Below, piece by piece: positions 15,884-23,963 of a DNA stretch of 57,145 bases. The stretch is from NCBI GenBank assembly GCA_910587865.1, contig CAJUNX010000015.1, positions 20,996 through 78,140 on the forward strand, in the 5' to 3' direction. Under the pieces are notes generated by a model. The model did not search any database and had not been told where the DNA came from. It was given only the letters and a program-made list of their open reading frames with translations. The position numbers and the translations under genes are program-made. This DNA is from an uncultured Roseburia sp. GTDB taxonomy: Bacteria; Bacillota; Clostridia; Lachnospirales; Lachnospiraceae. How positions within the stretch are numbered: the stretch's first letter is position 1; each line of letters opens with the position of its first letter.

Positions 15884-15933
15884 GGCGAAGGGGGCGGGGC
15901 TGCCGGCTCTTACGGTCTCCCCGCCCCCTCGCC
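15884..15933. terminator. GC-rich hairpin between the GH31 and M14 genes
   Basis: A nearly perfect 15-bp GC-rich stem (15884-15899 with 15919-15933, one bulged base) lies between the GH31 stop and the M14 start. There is no T run, so it may attenuate rather than terminate read-through. Confidence 0.55.
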
Positions 15934-15998
15934 GCGCATATGTTCTCACACCTATGATATGCCGGATCCCGGGACCGGGTTACCCGCAGCCGGCGCGG

Positions 15999-16197
15999 CG
16001 CAGGCCGGGTTTCCCGCGCTAATCCGCAGAATCTTCCGACGGCGCGGCATATTTCTTACTCTGCAGCTTCCACAGCTGCTTTCCCGGACGACGGCGCAAA
16101 CCAGTTTTCCCGCGCAAACCCGCAGAATCTGCCGGCGCCGCGGCATATTCCTTACTCTGCCACTTCCACAGCTGCTTTCCCGGACGACGGCATCCTG
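15999..16197. repeat. 96-bp tandem duplication of the GH31 3' end
   Basis: Two copies offset by 96 bp (compare CTTACTCTGC near 16055 and 16151). The right-hand copy contains the last codons and stop of the GH31 gene; the left-hand copy lies beyond the stop and is non-coding. The gap between genes here (15867-16151) otherwise holds only the hairpin at 15884. Confidence 0.88.
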
Positions 16198-18497
16198 ATC
16201 ACGGGATCCGCGCCGTCCATCCGGCAGTCCGCGCCGCCTGCATCCGTCACGTCTCCCGCGTGCACCAGCACGACCGTCACGTCCTTCCCGCCGTCCGTTC
16301 TGATCTCGTAACGGTTTCCCGTCCGCCGCACCGAGGCGGTCAGCACCTTCCTGGCATCTTTATTGTACACGCAGGTGAATGCCTCCTCCCCGTCTCCCAG
16401 CGCATAGACACGCAGTGACACGCCGTCCTCATAGTCGTACACCGGGCCGTCGTCCCGCGCGCCCACCGCGACGATGCTCCCCGCGCGCACATACAGGGGA
16501 ATGCTTAAGTAATCGTGTTTCTCGCGGTACCATCTGCCTCCCGCTTTTACCTCGCCGGAAATCAGGGAGGTCCATGTCCCGTCCGGCAGGTAATACTCCG
16601 CGATTCCCTCCTCGTTAAAGATCGGCGCGACGAGCAGCGAATCGCCGAGCATGTACTGATTCGCCAGGTACGCGCAGTTTTTATCCTCCGTAAATTCGAG
16701 CGCCATGCTCCGCATCATCGGAACGCCGGTCTGTGAGGTCTCCACCGCATTCCGGTACAGATACGGCATCAGAGATGCTTTTAACCTGGTAAAATAACGC
16801 ACAACCTCCACTGACTCCTCGTCGTATACCCACGGGACGCGGTAGGAATTCGACCCGTGCAGCCTCGAGTGTGTGGAAAGCAGGCCGAACGCGCACCAGC
16901 GCTTGTAGACATCCGGCGTGGACTGGCTCTCAAATCCCCCGATATCGTGGCTCCAGAAGCCAAAGCCCGAACTCGTCAGCGACAGACCGCCGCGCAGACT
17001 CTCCTCCATGGACTCATAATCCGCATTGCAGTCGCCGCCCCAGTGCACCGGGAATTTCTGTCCGCCTGCCGTCGCGGAGCGCGCAAAGAGAACTGCCTCT
17101 TTCTCGCCCTTTTTCTTTTTTATCACCTCATATACGGTTTTATTGTAAAGGTATGTATAGTAGTTGTGCATTTTTACGGGATCGGAGCCGTCATAATATA
17201 CGACATCCGTCGGTATTCTCTCGCCGAAATCCGTCTTAAAGCAGTCGACGCCCATATCCATCAGCGCCTCTAATTTTCCGGCATACCACTCCCTGGCCGC
17301 AGGGTTGGTAAAGTCCACGATCGCCAGTCCCGGCTCCCACATATCCCACTGCCACACGTCGCCGTTTCGGCGTTTTAAGAAATATCCGCCTTCCATTCCC
17401 TCCTTAAAAATCGGGGCTTCCTGTCCGACATAGCTGTTGATCCAGACACAGATCTTAAGCCCTTTCGCTTTCAGCCGCGTCAGCATCCCCTTCGGATCCG
17501 GGAAAACACGCTCGTCCCAGGCAAAGCTGCACAGATGAAACTCCTTCATCCAGAAGCAGTCGAAATGGAACACCGCCAGCGGGATCTGCCGCTCCGCCAT
17601 CCCGTCCACAAACGAGCTGACCGTCTTCTCGTCGTAATCCGTCGTAAAGGAGGTCGAGAGCCAGAGACCGAACGTCCAGGGCGCCGGGAGCGCAGGCTTT
17701 CCGGTGATGTCCGTGTAGCGCGTCAGCACTTCCTTCATCGTCGGTCCGTTGATCAGAAAATAATCCAGGCTCTCACCGGGCACGGAAAATCCGACCTTTG
17801 TCACGACCTCGGAGCCCACCTCAAACGAAACGCACTCCGGGTGATTGACAAACACGCCGTATCCCTTATCCGACAGATAAAACGGGATATTTTTATACGA
17901 CTGTTCCGACGCCGTCCCCCCGTCCTCATTCCAGATATCCACGCTCTGTCCGTTTTTCACAAACGGGCCGAAACGCTCTCCGAGCCCGTAAATATGCTCT
18001 CCGACCGAGAGGGAGAGCTGCTCGCTCATATATGCGTTCTGTTTTCCGCTGTCATAGGCAAATCCCGTAAAGTCCGTCTTCATGTATGCCAGGTCAAACC
18101 TTCCGCTCTCGGTAATCCGCTCCTGCCCGCGCCAGAACACAAACATCCCGTTTTCCTTACTGATCTCCATACGAAGCGTCCCGCTTTTTATGGTCAGAAG
18201 CTCCTCGCCCTCCTCCGCTGACAGATTCCCGGCCGTTCCTTCCGTGATCTCAAATTCCGGCGCTTTTTTCTGTACGCCCATGTGGTGGACGGTCTGGATC
18301 CGCAGCACCTCCGGGAAGGGCGCCGTGATGCGGATCGTTAAGTTTACCCCCATTAACGTCGCCCCGCGGTCCGGCACCTTTGTGGTCGGCGCACAGAGCG
18401 TCACCTCATCCGCGCCGGTTTTCACATCGTAAATCTGCTGCGGCGAAAAACGCGCGCACCCTTCTTTTAATAACCAGAATCCGTTGCTGAATTTCAT
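16152..18497 (-). CDS. yicI: GH31 alpha-xylosidase (YicI-type)
   Basis: A 781-aa glycoside hydrolase family 31 enzyme with no signal peptide, so it acts on imported oligosaccharides. The N-terminus (MKFSNGFWLLKEG) and length match YicI-type alpha-xylosidases, which release xylose from isoprimeverose-type xyloglucan fragments. The nucleophile is D423 in CFKTDFGE and the acid/base is D489 in HWGGDCNADY. It sits 18 bases after the GH42 gene in the same operon, so the pair could strip xylose and galactose side chains. Substrate specificity is inferred from similarity. The 3' end is involved in a 96-bp tandem duplication. Confidence 0.88.
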   Translation of the reverse strand: MKFSNGFWLLKEGCARFSPQQIYDVKTGADEVTLCAPTTKVPDRGATLMGVNLTIRITAPFPEVLRIQTVHHMGVQKKAPEFEITEGTAGNLSAEEGEELLTIKSGTLRMEISKENGMFVFWRGQERITESGRFDLAYMKTDFTGFAYDSGKQNAYMSEQLSLSVGEHIYGLGERFGPFVKNGQSVDIWNEDGGTASEQSYKNIPFYLSDKGYGVFVNHPECVSFEVGSEVVTKVGFSVPGESLDYFLINGPTMKEVLTRYTDITGKPALPAPWTFGLWLSTSFTTDYDEKTVSSFVDGMAERQIPLAVFHFDCFWMKEFHLCSFAWDERVFPDPKGMLTRLKAKGLKICVWINSYVGQEAPIFKEGMEGGYFLKRRNGDVWQWDMWEPGLAIVDFTNPAAREWYAGKLEALMDMGVDCFKTDFGERIPTDVVYYDGSDPVKMHNYYTYLYNKTVYEVIKKKKGEKEAVLFARSATAGGQKFPVHWGGDCNADYESMEESLRGGLSLTSSGFGFWSHDIGGFESQSTPDVYKRWCAFGLLSTHSRLHGSNSYRVPWVYDEESVEVVRYFTRLKASLMPYLYRNAVETSQTGVPMMRSMALEFTEDKNCAYLANQYMLGDSLLVAPIFNEEGIAEYYLPDGTWTSLISGEVKAGGRWYREKHDYLSIPLYVRAGSIVAVGARDDGPVYDYEDGVSLRVYALGDGEEAFTCVYNKDARKVLTASVRRTGNRYEIRTDGGKDVTVVLVHAGDVTDAGGADCRMDGADPVIRMPSSGKAAVEVAE

Positions 18498-18515
18498 ACT
18501 GCAGTTACCCCCTTT

Positions 18516-20552
18516 TTATGTATATTTGTGATGTTTCCCGATTTGTATCACCGCCACGCCGCAGCCCGGCAGTGTCAGTACCTCTCCTTTTTTCACCTCA
18601 CATCCCGACAAAAGCTCCGTTCCCGCCTCCTGTGCGCTGACCTGCCGCTCATCCTTCGCGTGATTGAGCAGAAACAGAAAACGTTCTGCCGCATTCTCCC
18701 GCACGGCCGCCTCCACGTCCTCTGGCGTATCCGCCACGGGTGAAAGTCCCGCACGGCCTGCGATCTCCCCGGCAAACTCCCGGTAGAACTGTGCGTCGGA
18801 ACGCGCCGCCACATAGTACGCCGTCCCTTTTCCGTATGTGTGCTCTGTCAGAACCGGCATCCCGGCATAAAAATCCTCCTCGTAGGATGCCAGAACCTCT
18901 GCCCCCTCCGGGTGCAGCAGATCGCATAACAGCGTCGCCTCATGCCGTTTCCCCTTCCAGGTAAAATGGTTTTTCACACCCTCCGGCAGCGCGTCGCTCT
19001 CCTCGACCCAGATCCCCAGAAGATCTCTCAGTTCTCCCGGATAACCCCCGGTTTTTACCAGATCATGCTCGTCCACATAGCCGCTGAAAAACGTCGTCAC
19101 GAAAATGCCTCCGTCCGCCGTATATCGTTCCAGCTTTCCGGCAAGCCCCGGTTTTACCATATAAAGCACCGGCGCGGCGATCACGCCGTACCCCGCAAAA
19201 TCATCCTCTGCCCCGATGAAATCCACGGAGATATTATGTTCCCGAAACGCCGAATAGTACCGCTCGATCTCATCCAGATAGCGCAGCAGACAGCTCGGCC
19301 CGGCCGAGTATTCGATCCCCCACCAGTTCTCCCAGTCAAAGAAAATCGCCGCCTGCTTCGGGCTTTCTGCGCCTAAGAATGCGCCGCCCAGACGCTCTAA
19401 TTCTCCCCCGAGCTCCGCCACCTCGCGAAAGACCCGGGTGTTTTCATTTCCGACATGGTCGATCACCGCACCGTGATATTTTTCACATGCTCCGATGCTT
19501 CTGCGCATCTGAAAAAACATGACCGAATCCGCGCCGTGCGCCACTGCCTGGTAGCTCCAGAGACGCATCACCCCGGGACGCTTTAAGGCATTGTACGGCT
19601 GCCAGTTTGTCACGCTCGGCGTCTGCTCCATCAAAAGGAAGGGCCGCCCTCCTTTTATGCCGCGCATCAGGTCGTGGCGCATCGCGATCTGCGCCGGGGA
19701 ATCCCCGTTCGAGGGATAGCTGTCCCAGGAAACGACATCCATATCCGCCGCCCACTTCTGATAATCTAACGGTTTATAAAACCCCATCAGGTTTGTCGTC
19801 ACAGGAAGATCCGGCGTGTATTTTTTTACCGCCTCATATTCCAGGCAAAAACACTCCTGAATGCTCTCGGAATTAAACCTCCGGTAGTCCAGCGAGATCC
19901 CCTGGAACATCGTGCACTCCTCCCCGAAATGCTCGCTTAAGTAGTTCGGCAGTACGATCTCGTCCCAGTCGTAAAAGGTATGCCCCCAGAATGCGGTATT
20001 CCACGCGCGGTTTACCGCATCGATCGTCCCGTAGCGCCTCTTAAGCCACCTGCGGAACGCGCGCCCGCAGTTCTCACAATAGCATTCCCCGCCGTATTCG
20101 TTGGAGATATGCCAGGCCACGAGATTGTCGTAAGAGCCGTACCGCTCTGCCAACTTTTCCGCCAGGCGCACCGCATAGTTCCGGTAAACGGCGCTGTTCG
20201 GACAGGAATTGTGCCGCCCGCCGAACCTGCGGCGCATGCCGTTTGCCTCTGTCCGCAGGATTTCCGGATATTTCCTGGCCATCCAGGCCGGATGTGCGCC
20301 GGTCGAGGTCGCCAGCACGACCTTTAACCCATGCTCCCTCACCGTCTCCATAATCCGGTCGAGCTTTTCAAAACAGTAGGTGTCCTCGTCCGGCTGTAAG
20401 GCCGCCCAGGAAAAGACGTTCAGCGTCACCGTGTCGATGTGCGCCAGGGAAAAAAGGCGCATGTCCTCCTCCCAGACAGACTCGTCCCACTGCTCCGGGT
20501 TGTAATCCCCTCCGAATGCGATTTTGTCCTGATTCCACACTTTTTCGTACAT
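18516..20552 (-). CDS. GH42 beta-galactosidase
   Basis: A 678-aa family 42 beta-galactosidase, cytosolic. The acid/base is E152 in AWHISNEYGG and the nucleophile is E309 in LLMEQTPSV. The family zinc-cluster cysteines are present: C117 in HNSCPNS and C157/C159/C162 in CYCENC. The ATG at 20552 follows GAGAGGAAG; open codons up to 20687 lack a good site. It is first in an operon with GH31 and would remove terminal beta-galactose from imported oligosaccharides. Confidence 0.9.
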   Translation of the reverse strand: MYEKVWNQDKIAFGGDYNPEQWDESVWEEDMRLFSLAHIDTVTLNVFSWAALQPDEDTYCFEKLDRIMETVREHGLKVVLATSTGAHPAWMARKYPEILRTEANGMRRRFGGRHNSCPNSAVYRNYAVRLAEKLAERYGSYDNLVAWHISNEYGGECYCENCGRAFRRWLKRRYGTIDAVNRAWNTAFWGHTFYDWDEIVLPNYLSEHFGEECTMFQGISLDYRRFNSESIQECFCLEYEAVKKYTPDLPVTTNLMGFYKPLDYQKWAADMDVVSWDSYPSNGDSPAQIAMRHDLMRGIKGGRPFLLMEQTPSVTNWQPYNALKRPGVMRLWSYQAVAHGADSVMFFQMRRSIGACEKYHGAVIDHVGNENTRVFREVAELGGELERLGGAFLGAESPKQAAIFFDWENWWGIEYSAGPSCLLRYLDEIERYYSAFREHNISVDFIGAEDDFAGYGVIAAPVLYMVKPGLAGKLERYTADGGIFVTTFFSGYVDEHDLVKTGGYPGELRDLLGIWVEESDALPEGVKNHFTWKGKRHEATLLCDLLHPEGAEVLASYEEDFYAGMPVLTEHTYGKGTAYYVAARSDAQFYREFAGEIAGRAGLSPVADTPEDVEAAVRENAAERFLFLLNHAKDERQVSAQEAGTELLSGCEVKKGEVLTLPGCGVAVIQIGKHHKYT

Positions 20553-20714
20553 GATTCTGACTTCCTCTCTCTTTGTCAATCGCGCCCCGCGGCACACAAA
20601 ACCCGCCCTGCGCCTCCTTCCGCCGTTTCTGATTTTTAGTATATCCGTTTCCATCGGCAAAGTCAAACACCTTACTTTTGTCTTCACATGGTATCTGAGA
20701 GCCCGCCGGCCCGC

Positions 20715-20753
20715 AAAAAACGGGCCCGCCCGGATACGCTCCGGACCAGCCCG
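20715..20753 (-). terminator. Rho-independent terminator after the sortase-anchored protein gene
   Basis: On the minus strand a 14-bp GC-rich stem (with wobble pairs and one mismatch) has a short loop and runs directly into T6. Confidence 0.85.
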
Positions 20754-20771
20754 CTCTCACTGATACTGTCT

Positions 20772-23753
20772 CTATCTGTCTTTCTTTTTCCTGATGCCAA
20801 GTCCCGCAAGCCCGCAGAGAGATGCCAGCGCCGTCCATACATACGGCATGATCGGCGTATTGTCACCGGTAGCAGGATTCCCTGTCCGGCTGGCAGCTGT
20901 ATGTTTCTCCACGTCCGGCACATTCCCGGCCTGGCCGGCAGATGCATTTCCGGGGACGGTGAACGCGCTATTCGCCGTCTTCCAGCCCACGGCGATCGGG
21001 GACAGGCCGTACACCCGGAATGTGATGCCGCCGTCCGTCTTTGTCACCGTCGGATATTCCACGTCTCCCGCGCGAAAGCCGTTCATATCCTCCGTAAACA
21101 TATGGGCCACGGAAAAATCATGGCTGTCTTTTCCCGTGCCGGCCGGATACGGCAGTGTAACCACCAGGCCCTCTGACGGGAAATCCTCTTTCGTTGCCTT
21201 CCTCCAGCCCAGACCGTTTTCATTGATCAGAAGCTCCACATCATAAACCGCTATATTCTCCTGCGTCAGACCGCCCGTCTTTTCCATAAGCTTTAACGTG
21301 ATCTCTTTTATGATCTTTTCCGGCGTGTTTAAGCGCTCGATCGTCAAAAACGCATCCGGCACTTTGGTAACCGTGCCGATATTCAGACTCACCTCCGTAT
21401 CATCGGTGATGCGGATATTCCCCGTAATCTCCGGCAGCGCCGCCGGCAGGATATAATTGTCCTTCCCTGCCCCCTGAAGAACCGCCTTGTTCTGATCATT
21501 CTTCCAGGACAGCGTCACCCTCTGGCTTCCTTCCTGCACCGTCCCGTAGACGCCGGCGAGCAGATCGGCCGGGCACTGAAACTGCACGGTCTGCTGATCC
21601 GCGTCCAGGATACCCGCCAGCTTCAGCTCTCCGAAAAGAGTCGCCTTCCGGTCTGTAATCAGATCCAGCCGGTCTCCCGCCTTTAAGGCGCTCACGTCCC
21701 ATGTCAGCGCCTTCGGAGAAATCGTCAGCGTATATCTGCTCCTCGCCTCCATATAATCCGTCGTCTCGGAAGCGACGGCAGTAATCATAACGCTGCCGGC
21801 TTTCCTGATCGTCACCTCGCCCGTATCCGGATCCACCGACGCCACCGAAGGATCCGAGCTTCTGTAGCTGACAGTGGCCCCGCTCTCCTGCCCTTTGGCC
21901 GTCACGGTAAAGGCAGCGTCGCCATACGTAGCGGTCCGTGTCCCTTCGGCAAAGGCAAAATTCTTCTGCTCCTCCTGATCCAGCCCGATCTTTATGGTCT
22001 CTATCAGCTTATGAGCCTTCGGATCATATATCTCCAGCGTGAGCTTTCTCCCCTCCGCCAGAAGACCTGTCACAATCCATCCGGCATCGCTCTCATACTG
22101 ATACACCTTCTCCGGCGCCGCACCCTTAGACGGATCATAAGAGTAGACCGCATTTCCCACATTAAAGTACAAAACGCCCTTCGTACAGGAAAGCCTGGAA
22201 AAGCTCATCTGATACATGGGCCATCCGTTCTCTACGAAAAACTCCGCTACTTCCGTCTCCGTTCCGTTTCCGTCCTTTTTGACCAGCGCTGCGCCGGTGT
22301 AGATATCTCCGGTTGGAGTAGCGGTCGTCTTACCCTTAAGGTAATACGAATTACCGCCCACCGCGTAAATAGCGGACTCCTTTTCAGGAGCAGTCTTGTG
22401 CCAGGAATTGTCATAGCTCGTATCCGTGCATGTAATCGCATTCGCATCCCATCTGCGCTTTTCGTCTTTGCTTTCCATCGCGGCATCACTGAGCAGAAAA
22501 AATTCATGCCTGACATAACCTGTCCCGCCGACCTGACTGGCGGCCGTCGTATCATCATATGTAAGATCCGCATGATACCAGCTGCCATTCAGCTTCACAT
22601 AATTCCATATATGGTTCATCGACTTACTTCTGCAATAGCCCACCTCAATGCCGGCTTTGTTCAAAAGAGCTGCATATGCCTGCGTATATCCCTCGCAGAC
22701 TCCGATCCCGTTTACCAGGGCTTCGTATGCATTTCTCTTTTCAATCCCCAGATTATTATTCGCATTCTGGTCGTATACCATGTGCTGCACCAGATAGTCA
22801 TGCAGTGCGGTCGCCTTCTGCTCAGGGGTCATTGTGCTGTCAATGACCTCCGCAAATACCTTGTCGATCGCAGCCCTGTACTCCGCAACGTGACTTTGAT
22901 TGTAGGCCGGATTGTAGGTAAACCGACACTTCACAACCATACCGCCCTGTGTCTCATATGTACAGTCCCACATATAGAACAAATCCGGATTATCTTCCGC
23001 CACAGACGGCCATATCTCGTTCCACTGTTCTAATGTAAGATGATATGAGGACAAATCCACCTCCGCATCCCAGTTCACCATCGCCGCTGTCATGGCCGCC
23101 CTCGCAGCCTCTATCTCTGCGTCCGTTGCAGCCAGAGACACCGACGGTTCCGCATAAACGTCCGCCGGCTCATTCCCGTCGTCCGCCTGTTCTCCCTGCC
23201 AATCTGCGGCGTCTGCAGACTCCTCCGGCTTCACAGACTCCCCGTCGGTCGCATCTTTATTTTCAGACGAATCCTCCGGTTCCTCATCGCCGCCGGCTGA
23301 GGGAAGGCTCCCGTCAGACGGATCCTCCGGTTCTTCATCGCCGCCGGCTGAGGGGATGCTCCCGTCAGACGGTTCTTCCTCGTCCGCTTTCTTGTCTGCG
23401 GCATCGTCCTGCGGTCCGGCTTCCTCTCCATCCGCAGCGCCATTGTTTTCCTCCGGCCATTCCGCCGCGCCGGCCTCATTTTCCTCCGCCGCAGCACCGC
23501 TGCACGCCGCAAAATCCGCTGCGCATACCATACATCCGCCTTCTCCCGGATCCGCCGTGCACAAATCCGTACATACGCATACCGGATCGGCACCTTCTCC
23601 TGCCCCATCGCTCTTCGTATCAGAGGACGCGTCCCCTGTCACGGCATCCGGCGCAGCCGCAGTGATCTGCAGATGATCCATCATTCCGCAAAGGAACCCC
23701 AGCATAAGAAAAAATAGCAGTGTCCTCTTGCCCCGTTTCTTCCATTTGTTCAT
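20772..23753 (-). CDS. Sortase-anchored transglutaminase-like surface protein
   Basis: A 993-aa exported protein. After a signal peptide comes a short Cys-rich segment (VCVCTDLCTA ... CMVCAADFAAC) of a kind I associate with clostridial surface proteins. A long acidic region with 17-residue repeats (PSDGSIPSAGGDEEPED) follows. The transglutaminase-like core has C353 in GVCEGYTQA, H381 in MNHIWNY and D396 in YHADLTYDD. A BIG2-like domain (YRSSDPSVASVDPDTGEV) comes next. The C-terminus has a sortase-type sorting signal: NPATGD, a hydrophobic stretch and RKKKDR. The ATG at 23753 follows AGGAGAAGGAAA. It is the second transglutaminase-like surface protein in the window and uses covalent anchoring instead of a membrane helix. 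Confidence 0.87.
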   Translation of the reverse strand: MNKWKKRGKRTLLFFLMLGFLCGMMDHLQITAAAPDAVTGDASSDTKSDGAGEGADPVCVCTDLCTADPGEGGCMVCAADFAACSGAAAEENEAGAAEWPEENNGAADGEEAGPQDDAADKKADEEEPSDGSIPSAGGDEEPEDPSDGSLPSAGGDEEPEDSSENKDATDGESVKPEESADAADWQGEQADDGNEPADVYAEPSVSLAATDAEIEAARAAMTAAMVNWDAEVDLSSYHLTLEQWNEIWPSVAEDNPDLFYMWDCTYETQGGMVVKCRFTYNPAYNQSHVAEYRAAIDKVFAEVIDSTMTPEQKATALHDYLVQHMVYDQNANNNLGIEKRNAYEALVNGIGVCEGYTQAYAALLNKAGIEVGYCRSKSMNHIWNYVKLNGSWYHADLTYDDTTAASQVGGTGYVRHEFFLLSDAAMESKDEKRRWDANAITCTDTSYDNSWHKTAPEKESAIYAVGGNSYYLKGKTTATPTGDIYTGAALVKKDGNGTETEVAEFFVENGWPMYQMSFSRLSCTKGVLYFNVGNAVYSYDPSKGAAPEKVYQYESDAGWIVTGLLAEGRKLTLEIYDPKAHKLIETIKIGLDQEEQKNFAFAEGTRTATYGDAAFTVTAKGQESGATVSYRSSDPSVASVDPDTGEVTIRKAGSVMITAVASETTDYMEARSRYTLTISPKALTWDVSALKAGDRLDLITDRKATLFGELKLAGILDADQQTVQFQCPADLLAGVYGTVQEGSQRVTLSWKNDQNKAVLQGAGKDNYILPAALPEITGNIRITDDTEVSLNIGTVTKVPDAFLTIERLNTPEKIIKEITLKLMEKTGGLTQENIAVYDVELLINENGLGWRKATKEDFPSEGLVVTLPYPAGTGKDSHDFSVAHMFTEDMNGFRAGDVEYPTVTKTDGGITFRVYGLSPIAVGWKTANSAFTVPGNASAGQAGNVPDVEKHTAASRTGNPATGDNTPIMPYVWTALASLCGLAGLGIRKKKDR
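23271..23372. repeat. 51-bp in-frame tandem duplication
   Basis: Two copies offset 51 bp (compare ATCCTCCGG at 23271 and 23322) encode the acidic 17-residue repeat of the sortase-anchored protein. Confidence 0.88.
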
Positions 23754-23807
23754 TTTCCTTCTCCTGTCTGCATAATGCTCCCTATCGTCCATACGAGAGG
23801 GAATATC

Positions 23808-23836
23808 ATTATACCTTGTTTTGAGAAGTTCGTCTA
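23808..23836 (-). promoter_or_regulatory. Putative promoter for the sortase-anchored protein gene
   Basis: Minus-strand -10 TATAAT (23808-23813), a 17-bp spacer and a weak -35 TAGACG (23831-23836). It lies 55 bases before the start codon. Confidence 0.6.
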
Positions 23837-23963
23837 CCCCCTATATATTCTCTGTTTCTTCCTGTTTTTACCAGCAGGGACCCGCTCTGTCCGCATCATA
23901 CTATACACATTTACCAAAAAACTCCGCCGCGGTCCGCAAAACGACAGAAAACGCCGGCGGCAT

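Noticed and set aside
23045..23665. Proline/arginine-rich plus-strand ORF of about 200 codons
   Set aside because: It is the reverse complement of the acidic repeat region of the sortase-anchored protein, with no start signals.
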